From Nipponacmea schrenckii (lineage: Eukaryota > Mollusca > Gastropoda > Lottiidae), in contig CM060200.1 of the NCBI GenBank assembly GCA_030562195.1, forward strand, positions 13,826,001 through 13,890,000: a DNA stretch of 64,000 bases, written 5' to 3'. The notes under the pieces are model-generated. The model was not told the origin of the DNA and did no database searches. It was given only the letters and a program-made list of their open reading frames with translations. The translations under genes and the position numbers were made by a program. Shown piece by piece: positions 1-10,767 of the stretch; position 1 is the stretch's first letter; each line of letters begins with the position of its first letter.

Positions 1-1129
1 ATCAATTGATATGGCAGAAATCAGAATTAGTTGTCTTGATATTGTTCGGTTATGTTCTGAATATTGCTTGCAGAAGTAGAGTTGCTGTTCTGTTCCAAAT
101 ATAGGACAAATAAATTAAGCAGATAAACGGGATATTCTCTGTGAATAAAATGATTTTCCTTAACTGAAATATGGGGGATACTCGGAGGTAAGAGTGTTAT
201 CCTATAATGCATGCTATGTAGGGCCTACACTCCATACCAAACTATAAGATTCCCTCTTGGTTGTAAAACAGTTAATTTTCTTAAGCTTTCAGATTATTAT
301 GCAGTTTTTTGGCATTTGAATTTCATATTAGGTTACCTTTATAGGTGGGCTCATACCTCCCTATACTCCAAAGAATTTGCTTACAATGGGAATCTATCTG
401 TCTTGTCATTTTTTTTATGAAACATCATCCAGATAGGATGAGCATATGTATTGTCAATCTATTGGTTTAAATTACATACACGATACGGGGTAAAGTTCAG
501 TTCAGCTTAATTATCACCTGAGGTAAAAGTGTATTGAAAATTGACAATATAGATATAATAGCATTTACGGAGACAATAAAAGTATAATAGCATTTACAGA
601 GTATCAGCAGTGTCGAATTTCTAGCTGAAAGAATGTTTACAGATACCCGAGAAGTGGTGGGCTACAGGCTGTGAACTTTTGAGATCCCTCGGAGGTTGGA
701 AATCGACACAACGTAAAATAATGCCACCTTCATGGCTAAATTAAAATTAAACTTATTTTCATTTTCAATGATGTACAGTATAAAAACCTGTTAAGATAAC
801 AAAAAAAAATTACAGCTCTCTAATGTCATCAAAATTGAGGTCACTTCCGTTTACCAAATTGACAAATTACAACAATGATTGTCGTTAGAATATAAATTCT
901 AAATGATAACCGATTGTTATGTATGGTTGAATTATGATGTTTTCTATCGATTTCGATTGCAAATTTCCACTTTTTCGAAAAATACATTATCATATAGAAC
1001 TAGTATGTAAATGTTTATTTTAAAACAGCAGTAGAATTCTAGGTAGAGAGTCAAAACCATCAATTATTAACTCAGGCGAACTTAATGTACTGTAACTTGT
1101 TTTTACAACTTTACTTTATACAAGTCATA
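1..1129. other. AT-rich intergenic DNA, no gene recognised
   Basis: No conserved protein, exon or RNA gene is recognisable on either strand. Short open frames near 27-212 and 211-420 have no family features and look like chance. Short repeated phrases such as 'ATAATAGCATTTAC' (about 555-600) are the only structure seen. Confidence 0.5.
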
Positions 1130-1851
1130 TTAAGCCTGGCGTACACCGACCCTACAACTGAAAGAAACCAGTCACAAGCGAGTTACTAGAGACTGAGAGC
1201 GTCTAGGGGAAACTGATCGGTTGCGAGTTTAGTCGATGTGCGACCCCTTATCACTGGCCGAACACAAGTAATCGCCCAGTTGCTGTCAGTTGCTGGTTAC
1301 ACCCAGTTGCTCTAGTCTTCATCGATGTGCGCGTTCTTGCAACTGGCAGTAAGCATTTCGTCATTTCATTTTGGTCATGTGACTCAATTTGTACAACGAA
1401 ACACAACAAAATTGGCTACCGGTTGGAGCGATTCTGCCGAAGATGTCTTTATTGGAATGTGGCGGGAGAGACCATGTCTGTTTGAAGTCGCATTCTCCGT
1501 GGGTAGGCCAACAGGGACCGGTATCATAGGCCTTGGTCTACTGTTGATTTAAAAAAAAAATGTTTTATTGATATGGCCTAGATCTACTGTTTATTTATAA
1601 AAAAAATTTTTTTTATTGATATAGTATTATCATAGGCCTTGGCCTACTGTTGATTTAAAAAAAAAAGCACCTCCTAGCGTGTTCTTCACTGATTACAATC
1701 CAGTCCATGTCGGTGAGTACGCAAGTGTGACTGGAGGCGACTGGTAACGCTCTGCAGGTCTTCTCAGTCGCTTATATGTCGGTGTACGCGCGCCTTAAAG
1801 CTGAGATAAGCGGAGTCTGCCAGTTGCCTTGTCGGTGTACGCCAGGCTTAA
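1130..1851. mobile_element. TTAA-flanked MITE, 714 bp
   Basis: The sequence starts TTAA-GCCTGGCGTACACCGAC at 1130 and ends GTCGGTGTACGCCAGGC-TTAA at 1851. This gives perfect 17-bp terminal inverted repeats (1134-1150 and 1831-1847) flanked by the 4-bp target duplication TTAA. The interior is GC-richer than its surroundings, repeats short phrases (CAGTTGC, CGAGTT) and holds three poly-A/'TTTTTATTGATAT' tracts at 1550-1670. No transposase is encoded, so this is a non-autonomous element. The TTAA target is typical of the piggyBac and Kolobok superfamilies; which of the two mobilised it cannot be told from the termini alone. Confidence 0.85.
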
Positions 1852-2624
1852 GGCGAAGTCTCTTGAAGAAACTGTTAATCAGAATATGATAAGAAAAACT
1901 CTATGGTAATAAATTACATGATTAAATATTCATTTTCAAGAGTTGTTTTATTTATGACTATTGTCATCCCCTCATCAAAAAATTAATTTTCGGAAGGTAG
2001 AAGCTGAAGTTGTTTTTAATGTGACCGACCTAATCAGTTTCACTCCTAAGAGGGAATTAATTATTTAATTTTGTTCCTGTTTTTCGTGGTTTACCTTTGA
2101 TCCTATCATCAATTTGTGTTTAAAGTTATATCTACTTCTGCTCTTGAATCCGTTCTAAAATTGCAACAAATTACCAATTAAATTTCCGATTGTTGTTGTT
2201 CTATTGAATATCAATATTTTAGACTATAGATTTATCCAGAACGATAGATTCATGCTTCAATTAACACTTTCGTAAACAACAATCGATATGATCTCATTAA
2301 AAATGTTTTTTATTGTACATTCAAGGATATTTTATCCTTATTAAGGGGCAATATGTAAAATATTCTAAAATATATGTACCTGGGAATATTTTTTAAATAA
2401 ACTATTAACATCTTGTTGATCCAACTGATTTTGATTTAAAAGATTTTTAATTCATAAATGGGATGTACTAATTGTTTGACCTTATTAGTTGAAACCTTCC
2501 GTAAAAGTCATTTCTCCACATTTACTCGCTTATTTGACGATTGATATAAATGCTTTAAAAATCCAATGAAATAAAATGCGATATTCGGCACTTATTAAGT
2601 TTCAATATATTTATAAATTTACAG
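1852..2624. other. Probable intron or intergenic DNA upstream of the SLC16 exon
   Basis: AT-rich sequence with no recognisable exon, ending in the acceptor at 2621-2624. It may be the intron upstream of the transporter exon. The earlier exon(s) with the start codon and first membrane segments were not found in the window. Confidence 0.4.
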
Positions 2625-2768
2625 GTTTTCTTGGAAGTTTCATCATCAACATTTCTAATGTAAGAAGTTGTGTAATGTTGAGTGGTTTATTAGCATTAGT
2701 TGGATTTGCTACCAGTAGTATTGTTACCGACCACAGGCTCCTGTTCCTTACATACGGTATCATTGCAG
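2625..2768 (+). CDS. SLC16/monocarboxylate-transporter-like gene, internal exon (TM2-TM3 region)
   Basis: This 144-bp exon is bounded by an acceptor (ACAG, 2621-2624) and a donor (GTATAT at 2769), both phase 1. It encodes a hydrophobic segment (GSFIINISNVRSC, then a helix rich in L/V/G/A, then DHRLLFLTYGIIAG). In monocarboxylate transporters this corresponds to the second and third membrane helices, just before the helix-4 'G-x-G-x' segment. The next exon at 3504 continues in frame (G|GSGPAMSMAG). SLC16 proteins are 12-helix plasma-membrane facilitators of the MFS family that move monocarboxylates and related solutes; the substrate here cannot be inferred. The 5' part of the gene is not identified. 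Confidence 0.8.
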
Positions 2769-2822
2769 GTATATTGATTTAATTATTTCCAGTATACGAA
2801 ATACGAAACAATTTTTCAGACG

Positions 2823-3415
2823 TTTTTTGAATATTATAAAGGAAAGAATGTGTCAGATGTTGTTTGAATATAATAATGTACTTTGTTTTTACTCCCCAAG
2901 GACAGAATCCTTCAGACATTGTTTGGATATTGTTGTTTTAACATCCCATGGAAAGAATGTGCCAGATGTTATTTGAATATAATAATGTACATGTAATATG
3001 TTTTTGCTCCCCAATGTCAGAATCCGCCAGACATTGTTTGGATATAATGTACCGGTACTATGTATTTACTCCCCAAGGACAGAATCCGTCAGACATTGTT
3101 TGGATATTGTTGTTTTAACATCCCATGGAAAGAATGTGCCAGATGTTATTTGAATATAATAATGTACATGTAATATGTTTTTGCTCCCCAATGTCAGAAT
3201 CCGCCAGACATTGTTTGGATATAATGTACCGGTACTATGTTTTTACTCCCCAAGGTCCCATGGACAGAACCTGTCAGACATTGTTTGAATATTTTAATGT
3301 ACAATATGTTTACATCAGCCGATGTTGTTGCAGGTCGCCTTCATTACTGTACATCACCCATAGTCATATACGTCATGTACTCACCATTATACTTCACGAG
3401 AATCTGTCAGATGTT
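2823..3415. repeat. Intronic tandem repeat with a 177-bp higher-order duplication
   Basis: Lying in the intron between the two transporter exons, this stretch repeats the phrases 'GAAAGAATGTGYCAGATGTT', 'TTTGRATATAATAATGTA' and 'ACTCCCCAAGGACAGAATCC' many times. The block beginning ACATCCCATGG at 2941 recurs nearly exactly at 3118, a 177-bp step. Basic sub-units are roughly 40-70 bp. The open reading frames here (3125-3427, 3237-3419) are translations of the repeat and are not called as genes. Confidence 0.85.
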
Positions 3416-3503
3416 CTAATGATTTGATTTTGAGACTGGTGTCATTGGAACAGTAAGTGTAGATGTTGTATTATAAATAAAAAATTAATCATTGCTATTT
3501 CAG

Positions 3504-4394
3504 GAAGTGGGCCAGCTATGTCCATGGCCGGATCTTTGGTGGTTATAGGATATTATTTTGGCCCTAAAACAAGTATGGCAACTGGTATTGCTACGAGTGG
3601 TTGTGCTCTTTGTACCTTTATATTTCCACCGCTAACCCAGTATTGTGTGGATAGGTATGGACTCGGTGGTGCTTTTCTCATTCTCGGTGGACTTGGATTC
3701 CAATCAGCGGTTTGTGGGGCATTAATGAGGCCGACAAAGTATGAAATTCGCCCTAAGAACAAATCTAAATGTTGGTGCATTCGTCGCGAAGAAAATTGTG
3801 ATAAACTTGATCAAATCTGTGATAAAAGTGATATGTACATTATTCGTGATAAAAGTGGTAATATTTGTAAAAACAATGGTGATTATTACACTGCACCGAC
3901 ATCTCAACCTCCGTTACTTGCATGTTTTTTCAAACGAAACGTGATCTTATTTACTTCTCCATCTTTTTGGTTATTGTTGATTTGCTCCTTTTCATTTCAT
4001 GTTGCTCTTTCATGCGTATACTTATATCTACCTGACTATCTCAGCCATCAGGGATCTTCACATCAGGAGGCAGCCATCGTACTTTCAATAACTGGTGTTA
4101 CTGGAATTCTTTCTCGCATTTTACTTGGGTTTCTGGCATCAAATGTTGATGCCTCTTTAGTTCTTGGTAGCACCCTAGGTATTATGGGTATCATAACTTT
4201 CTTTATAAAATATATGAAGACTATTGGCAGTAAAATAACGTATACAACCTTGTTGGGTTTTTATACTGGTGGGTCTTGGGCATTGCAATATACTCTTCTA
4301 GTGGAGATCGTTGGTTTGTATCAACAGTCAACAGCCTATGGTGTTATGATGCATATTAGTGGTATTGGTTACATGGTCGGACCGCCATTTGCTG
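3504..4394 (+). CDS. SLC16/monocarboxylate-transporter-like gene, large central exon
   Basis: An 891-bp exon, acceptor CAG at 3501-3503 and donor GTAAGT at 4395, both phase 1. It begins GSGPAMSMAGSLVVIGYYF, continues with SMATGIATSGCALCTFIFPP and GLGGAFLILGGLGFQSAVCG-ALMRP. These are the helix 4-6 signatures of monocarboxylate transporters. A hydrophilic, Cys/Lys-rich loop of about 60 residues follows (the long cytoplasmic loop between helices 6 and 7), then FWLLLICSFSFHVALSCVYL and four further hydrophobic helices to AYGVMMHISGIGYMVGPPFA. It is intact and free of stops, so the gene is probably functional. The final exon(s), for helices 11-12 and the C-terminus, are not recognisable before the assembly gap and may lie in it, beyond later insertions, or be lost. 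Confidence 0.9.
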
Positions 4395-4675
4395 GTAAGT
4401 GATTTTTTTAATAGACTATTAGTCACATCCCTGGAAGATTATTTACATCTGAATCTTATGTACACCTAGGTATGGAGGAATAACTTTGCCTAAATTCTCG
4501 ATTGTGTTGCAACTTTAAAATACCAATGTCGTCTTTCAAAATGAATTTTTCAATGCTACAAAGTATAATTTTAGAGTTGTAAAAATACAAAATGTAGGCC
4601 TATAAATATATTAAAAAAGCAATGAAATGCCACAAGAATTCATGTAATATTATACACTTTGCATTAAGTACTTGA

Positions 4676-4982
4676 TTAATCGAGCCTTGCATTTTCAAAC
4701 CTTGCATAATCAAGCCGTGTATTTTCAAACCTTGCCAAATCGAGCCTTGCATTTTCAAAAAATTGCATAATCGAGCCTTGCTTTTTCAAATCTTGCTTAA
4801 TCGAGCCTTGTATTTTCAAGCCTTGCATAGTCGAGCCTTGCATTTTCAAACCTTGCATAATCGAGCCTTGCATTTTCAAACCTTGCATAATCAAGCCTTG
4901 TATTTTCAAAACTTGCTTAATCGAGCCTTGCATTTTCAAACCTTGCTTAATAGAGCCTTGCATTTTCGAACGCTGCATAATC
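4676..4982. repeat. 30-bp minisatellite (about 10 copies)
   Basis: Tandem array of a 30-bp unit with the phrases CGAGCCTTGCATTTTCAAAC and CTTGCATAAT, about ten copies with point differences. Because 30 is a multiple of 3 it stays open on both strands and yields repetitive predicted peptides (MQGSIKQGLK-type), which are not considered genes. It lies 280 bp beyond the last transporter exon. Confidence 0.95.
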
Positions 4983-5515
4983 TAACATATACCTGAATGA
5001 TGACATATTCATTTACGGCGGAAATTTATAAATTTACATGAGCAATAAGTTCTCCCTTACGGTCAATGTCTGTAATAAGGGAAGTTATTCTGACAGAACG
5101 CAGATCTCGTACTCTTTCATTTAATAATTCCCTTATTTCCAAGCTTATTAGGGTTCCTCGCAGCGCAGCGTTTCGCGCTGAACACTATTATTTCTGTAAA
5201 GATTATTATTATTATTATATTTTTTTTTTTTACACATTTGAAATTCTCAAAATCTACCGGTGCGATCTTTACGAAACTTTCATATTTCCTGATAATGTTG
5301 TTACAACTTAGATTTTAAATGTAATTCCAGACTTCTGCGCATGCGCGAAGTATGCGATTTTGAATGCGTTTCCATTTTTACAAATGTCGTTTTTTCTCAG
5401 CAACTAATCAATGGATTTGAAAAATGATTTCAGATTATACACCGGGCAATGTTAACGCAAAAATAAGCTTCTTTGACTTTTCACTTTTATGCAATTTTTC
5501 AATGTCATTTTTTGA
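4983..5515. other. Non-coding DNA before the assembly gap
   Basis: No gene recognised. A short ATT-rich tract (5205-5231) and one GC-rich phrase, GCGCATGCGCGAAG (5338-5351), are the only notable features. Confidence 0.5.
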
Positions 5516-6015
5516 NNNNNNNNNNNNNNNNNNNNNNNNNNNNNNNNNNNNNNNNNNNNNNNNNNNNNNNNNNNNNNNNNNNNNNNNNNNNNNNNNNNNN
5601 NNNNNNNNNNNNNNNNNNNNNNNNNNNNNNNNNNNNNNNNNNNNNNNNNNNNNNNNNNNNNNNNNNNNNNNNNNNNNNNNNNNNNNNNNNNNNNNNNNNN
5701 NNNNNNNNNNNNNNNNNNNNNNNNNNNNNNNNNNNNNNNNNNNNNNNNNNNNNNNNNNNNNNNNNNNNNNNNNNNNNNNNNNNNNNNNNNNNNNNNNNNN
5801 NNNNNNNNNNNNNNNNNNNNNNNNNNNNNNNNNNNNNNNNNNNNNNNNNNNNNNNNNNNNNNNNNNNNNNNNNNNNNNNNNNNNNNNNNNNNNNNNNNNN
5901 NNNNNNNNNNNNNNNNNNNNNNNNNNNNNNNNNNNNNNNNNNNNNNNNNNNNNNNNNNNNNNNNNNNNNNNNNNNNNNNNNNNNNNNNNNNNNNNNNNNN
6001 NNNNNNNNNNNNNNN
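5516..6015. other. Assembly gap, 500 N
   Basis: Exactly 500 N, the usual placeholder length, so the real distance is unknown. Frames that read through it are meaningless. Confidence 0.99.
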
Positions 6016-6119
6016 TTTTATTTTACCCAATTGACCCAAGCCGCTGCTTCTGAGTCGGTGAAATGAATTGGAGGATAAGGAAATAATCTATGATTAGAAA
6101 AGTTTTATCTGTTCTGACC

Positions 6120-6366
6120 ACCGACTCATAAGCTCAACACGACAAGCCGATTGACCAGAGTGGGCCACACTGGCCACCTGTCTAGGAATCCCCTGGCCCA
6201 AAGTGATGTATTGGGAGGTATGTTACCCTCAACCACCAGGAGTCCATTCAAAACCGACACAGGTCGCACCTCACGGCAAACGAGGAGCCCCAATTCAGTC
6301 GCCTTTTACGACACGCAATGGGGGACGGTGAACCTATTCTTAACCCCGGTGCACTGGGGGGTCTGA
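6120..6366 (+). repeat. SINE-like conserved short repeat
   Basis: About 245 bp of GC-rich sequence in AT-rich surroundings, ending CAGTCGCCTTTTACGACACG ... CCTATTCTTAACCCCGG ... CACTGGGGGG. The 'GTCGCCT-TTACGACA ... GGGG...ACCTATTCT-ACCCCGG' phrase resembles a short interspersed sequence I associate with mollusc and other marine invertebrate genomes; this is recollection, not a search. No A/B box promoter was confirmed. The open frame 6151-6366 is not considered coding. Confidence 0.45.
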
Positions 6367-6488
6367 ATTCATACAAACCTCTTTACATTAAATTTTACTA
6401 GAGTACAGATGAAGAGATTGAATATGTCATTGGTGGATGTTTAATAAACATTTTATATACATTGAATAATATAATGATTATTATAGGT

Positions 6489-6590
6489 TGATGCATCAAC
6501 ACAGACAGAGTCACAAGAACAGGCCCCAAATAAGTCAAAAGACCATGCTTACTGTCTAGAAAGGTCCTTCCAGCAATTACCTGGTAAGTA
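6489..6590 (+). CDS. Probable upstream exon of transposase A (VDASTQTES)
   Basis: Sequence between AG (6487-6488) and a strong donor GTAAGTAAG (6591) encodes VDASTQTESQEQAPNK... ending LP. A 'ASTQT...' peptide also occurs upstream of the related transposase B at 19495-19510, which supports this as an exon of the same gene family. The next exon does not join in frame with the simplest acceptor (6849), so either the true acceptor differs or the gene is broken. Confidence 0.5.
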
Positions 6591-6823
6591 AGTTTCTTAT
6601 GTAGTATCACTTTCCAAAAAATAATCAGTGATATATATATATATTTTGAATTATAACTCATTGTCTGCTTTGTTATGAATATGAAAGATGTAATGAAGAT
6701 CTGCAAAACAAATTAAATTGTATATATTTTATCAAGTTTGTTACTTTCTGGCCAAGTAAGAATATTGCTCAGCTAATTTGAATATTACATAGAATTCATA
6801 TTACTTTATTTTCTTATATTCTT

Positions 6824-8506
6824 TTGACCTATTATTTATCTACCTATCAGAGTTCAACACATCAACACCACGAAAAAATAACAGAGATAATGGATGATGA
6901 ATCAGAAGAGGAGGATGATATCGATCCAGATGAAAATGACTTGTCCTATGTACCATCTTATGGATCAAACAGTCAAGATTCTGACAGCGAGGAGGATTTA
7001 TATGTTGGAGATCAAACTGATGAAATAAGTTTTCTTGATGAAGATGATTTTGATTTTCGTATTAATCACCAAAGAACCTTTCTGATTTATGAATCATCTT
7101 TACATGAAATTCTATCAAAAGTTACTTGTGAAAAATGTAAAAGTCCATTGATAGAAAGAAGAAAATCATTAATTGGATCTTCTCTAACTGTACATGGTGA
7201 GTGTTTGTGTGGGAAAGATTTTTTATGGAGGTCCCAACCTTTTGTTCCCAAGACGAAAATTCCAGCTGGAAATTTGGCAATATCGAGTGCCATTTTGTTT
7301 AGTGGATTAACATTTCAAAGAGTTCAACAATTGGCATATATTTCAAACCTGCAAATTATCAGTGGAGATATATTCTATAAATTTCAACGCAATTGTTTAT
7401 TGCCAGTGATAGATGCTGCATGGTCCATGGAAAAGGACAGAGTAAATTTTTGTCTCCAAAACATTGGAAAGCCAGTGAATCTTTGTGGGGATGGCAGGTG
7501 TGATTCCCCAGGCTTCAATGCAAAGTACTGCACTTATACTCTTATGGAAATGTCTTCTAAAGAAATTGTGGACCTTGAATTAGTTCAAGTATCCGAAACT
7601 ACATCATCAAATGCAATGGAAAAACTAGGCTTTGAAAGATTAATGGATCGATTACTCGAGGTCATTGACATAGAAATTGTAGCTACAGACCGTCACATTG
7701 GAATTAAAAGCTTGATGAAAAACAAGTATAGTGATTGTAAACATCAATTTGATTGCTGGCATATGTCAAATTCTATTGAAAAAAAAATTTCTTCTGGTAT
7801 AAAAGGTAATAAGAGAGCTTTGAAGTTAAGACAATGGACAAGATCAATATGCAATCATCTGTGGTGGTGCTCCTCAACATGTAGTGGTGACGCTGATGTT
7901 TTAATTGAAAAGTGGAAATCCTTACTCCTTACTTAATCCTCATGTGCGGGACATACATTCATGGGAAGGTTTTACTCATTTTCACCATTGTTCACATGGA
8001 ATTTTAGGCCAAGATAAGAAAGTAAAATGGCTCAAATCCGAAGATCCTGCATTTGAATTGTACTGAACCCATTACTTCTTCGAGACATACGTCAACTTTC
8101 CGATTTCTGTCATACAGGATCACTTGAAGTTTTTCATTCTATGATGCTAAAATATGTACCAAAAAGACAAGAATTCGACTTTAGTTGTATGATGGCACGG
8201 ACTCAATTAGCAGCCTTGGATCATAACCACAACGTTGATCGAGAAATTGTCCTAGAAGATTCAAAACCAAAATACAGACCAGCTTATTCCAAAAAGGGAA
8301 AACAATGGGTTGTAAAACCAATATATGAATCTAAGAATTTTAGTTATTTGAAAGATTTGCTGGAAGATTGCATGAAATTGTATGAACACAAAGAGTTTGA
8401 TCACAGTTTTTCATATAAGGTACCAATGGCGAAGACTATAGCACCCATTGAATGTCCTCCCAAGGATTCACTTATTTCTCAACATCAAGAGAGATTTATA
8501 AATTGA
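6824..8506 (+). pseudogene. Transposase A: DDE-type transposase of the 'DGRCDSPG' family, frameshifted
   Basis: An acidic N-terminus (runs of D/E) leads into CEKCKSPLI (a likely Cys zinc ligand pair), PAGNLAISSAILFSGLTFQR, then CGDGRCDSPGFNAKYCTYTL (probable first catalytic Asp), EIVATDRHIGIKSL (second Asp) and HQFDCWHMSNSIEKK. The main frame stops at 7936 after ICNHLWWCSSTCSGDAD. The C-terminal part resumes at about 8095 in other frames, through SLEVFHSMMLKYVPKRQ and MARTQLAALDHNHN, ending at 8504. This set of motifs belongs to a transposon-derived protein family common in fish, cnidarians and molluscs and often annotated 'P2X purinoceptor 7-like' because members may carry that cysteine domain. 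I do not assign a superfamily. Frameshifts at about 7930-8100 make this copy inactive. No terminal inverted repeats were identified. Confidence 0.8.
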
Positions 8507-9579
8507 ATACCTATATAATAAATATCAGAGATTGTAAAGAGGTTTCCTAAACTTTTTATGTGTATCGTGGAACACTAAATACTTCAGTAGGGACATATAA
8601 TATTTCTAATAATGATTTTTTGTATCAAGAAATATTTTAACAGTTAAAATTTTTAACAGTTAAAATATGTTATGGTATTATATGTTTGATTCTTAAAAAC
8701 AATAACAGTTTTCATTAAAATTGAGGACCATGATATAACTGTTGATAATTTTCTCATGAAAATGCCATTTAGAAGTGTTTTAACATAATTATATTTTGAA
8801 AAGTTGTCTTATGTCTCGATAGTTAGAGGTCAAAATTGTAGGTCTTAGTTTTGATATTGTACCAATAATTCTGAAATGTAAAGTGTTATGTTTTTTCTGG
8901 GCAACCCAAGATATCTTCATAGGATTTCGATTTTTGTTAAGTGGTTGGATCATTTGTTAATGCTTGCTGGTGCCTATCAATTTTCATGATAATCAGAATT
9001 TTTCAATACAGTCTACAAATAGATTGTTTTCATGTTACTTTGTTGGTCAATTTGTGGATTTTCTGTTTTTTAATCAGAGAATGATAATTAAGCAAAACAT
9101 TAAAAATAAGTCAGTGCTATTAAGTTTTTTTTTATTGTAAAAATTCCTTAAACCCTATATATATGCCAGAAGTCTCAGGGAATGCAATTCTAATCCTTCC
9201 TACAACACAGGCAGGTAAAATAGTGCGTTTATATTTTCCCATTGGTACGTAACAGTTAATCCAAACAGTTGCTTGTCTATAAGCCATTAAACGGTATTGT
9301 CTGGAATATAGAAATATATGAAATGAGCCAAATAATAAAATTTTGTAAAATTCTGGTCGGACAGTGCAGTAGTATCCCTATAAGCTTTTTATCTAAAAGC
9401 AAGGGTCAAAAAATTATGAAATCTATTGGAAGGAAGTGGTAGAGATTTTAAATAAATAGAGCCTAAAATAATTAAACAACAAACAAGAAAAGTCAAAGTA
9501 TCACAGATTGTGAAATAGACATGCATTACTATAGTAAGCAATAGCCAGTAGGCCGAGGTCTAGAGAGATAAAGTAGGTC
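8507..9579. other. AT-rich non-coding DNA, no gene recognised
   Basis: No conserved coding segment on either strand. It may include the 3' untranslated region of transposase A and intron or downstream sequence of the minus-strand gene that starts at 9936. Confidence 0.5.
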
Positions 9580-9936
9580 TTAAACCAACCTATTTGTTAA
9601 AACGTCTGGACATGGTTGGTTTCCATTTTTTGACAAAAATTGAATAAATGATACTGTCAGGACGTCAGTATTTAGGACAACAACACCAAAACTGGGATGG
9701 TTGGTTATACAGCCGACAGGTTGAAGGTTTATACACCTTGCTTGTTCACGACAACAAACACATTCATGACACTTAACGGCAATGATGTCCTGACATTTTC
9801 CTCCACATAAACACCAATAACATGACGAATTATTCAGGCGATCCTGGTAGAAAGTCCCATCGTCATCTGATGAACTTTCGCTGGTAGACCCTGTGTGTTC
9901 TGGCTCAAACCGATAGGGCTGAATATCAGCAGCCAT
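9580..9936 (-). CDS. P2X7 C-terminal-domain-like zinc/cysteine protein, first exon (118 aa as read)
   Basis: Starts at ATG 9936 in a good context (AACATGGCTGCT), just after a TGACGTCA-type CRE-like site. It reads MAADIQPYRFEPEHTGS, a Ser/Asp-rich linker, then WCLCGGKC, ECVCCREQARCINL and VGCITNHPSFGVVVLNTDVL. The order C-x-C-x2-x-C ... E-C-x-C-C ... C-I-T-x-H ... L-N-x-x-V-L matches the cytoplasmic 'ballast' domain of P2X7 receptors (zinc and guanine-nucleotide binding in the receptor). That domain also occurs alone or fused to transposase domains in many invertebrates. No channel helices are present, so this is not a P2X receptor. The region is uninterrupted; the last residues before the TAA may be read-through into an intron. 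Similar residues recur, more decayed, at 36654-37109. Confidence 0.75.
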   Translation of the reverse strand: MAADIQPYRFEPEHTGSTSESSSDDDGTFYQDRLNNSSCYWCLCGGKCQDIIAVKCHECVCCREQARCINLQPVGCITNHPSFGVVVLNTDVLTVSFIQFLSKNGNQPCPDVLTNRLV

Positions 9937-9939
9937 GTT

Positions 9940-9985
9940 TGTTTACCTTTCTATCTACGACGTGACGTCATAATCTCGCATATTC
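9940..9985 (-). promoter_or_regulatory. Putative promoter region with palindromic TGACGTCA
   Basis: A perfect CRE palindrome TGACGTCA lies at 9962-9969, about 25-30 bp upstream of the minus-strand ATG at 9936. Its position next to an intact start codon suggests a promoter or transcription-factor site. Inference only. Confidence 0.35.
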
Positions 9986-10157
9986 ACGACTTTAACGCCA
10001 TCAATGGCGGCCTCCATGAAATGACAATTTCGGCCGAAAATACCATAATATTTAATTCTGACGGTGAATTGATGTCATTTTATAATTTAGATGCAATAAT
10101 AACATATCTATTTATTGGAAAATTGGAGTATTGTCGTAAAGCTTATTATTCCTTTAA

Positions 10158-10625
10158 GATCGGATAAAAACTGTAGCCTCTATTGTGGATACAACCCAAA
10201 TTTGACGCGTTTTTACTAAGTTAAGTGCAATAACTCAAAAACCGTTCATGCGATAATTTCCATTTTCGAACTTGACCGAGATATCATCAATATATACATG
10301 TATAGCAAGTTTCATTAAGATCGGATAAAAACTGTAGCCTCTATTGTGGATACAACCCAAATTTGACGCGTTTTTACTAAGTCAAGTGCAATAACTCAAA
10401 AACCGTTCATGCGATAATTTCCATTTTCGAACTTGACCGAGATATCATCAATATATACATGTATACCAAGTTTCATTAAGATCGGATAAAAACTGTAGCC
10501 TCTATCGTGGATACAACAAATGTGGACGGACGGACGGACGGACGGACCGACGGACGGACGGACTGACGGACGGACGGACAGGGGCGACGGCAATATACGT
10601 CCACATTTCCATGTGGGCGTATAAA
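10158..10625 (-). repeat. GTCC-class dispersed repeat, 161-bp monomers
   Basis: Three tandem units beginning GATCGGATAAAAACTGTAGC at about 10159, 10319 and 10480 (161-bp period) lead into a GACG/GACC microsatellite (10526-10580). The repeat ends with the terminal hairpin ATACGTCCACATTTCCATGTGGGCGTAT (arms 10595-10623). The same terminus is seen at 24561, 33391 and 52716. This copy lacks the other conserved end (AAGATAGCTTGCCAGGCAAG), so it is truncated. Confidence 0.85.
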
Positions 10626-10767
10626 AATTCAAAAGTCGCTTTGTGGGTATGTGCTTAATATCATACCCCATGCTGGAAAAAGAGAAGTCGCACAACTATC
10701 CTAGTCATGGTTTGTTTATCCGAATTATTATACTAGTACATAAATACTAGTACATATTATACTAGAA

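Noticed and set aside
1325..1552. Open frame inside the TTAA MITE
   Set aside because: No family motif; the element is short and non-autonomous, and the frame ends in a poly-A tract.
3125..3427. Open frame of 100 codons with repeated LFEY peptides
   Set aside because: It is the translation of the intronic tandem repeat, which explains its openness.
4676..4996. Long open frames on both strands with MQGSIKQGLK or LHFQTLHNRA repeats
   Set aside because: A 30-bp minisatellite is open in all frames lacking a stop in the unit; there is no independent coding evidence.
5424..6066. Large open frames across the first gap
   Set aside because: They consist of unknown residues from the 500 N.
10396..10695. 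Open frame with a VRPSVRPSV repeat
   Set aside because: A read-through of the GACG/GACC microsatellite; not a collagen-like or secreted protein.
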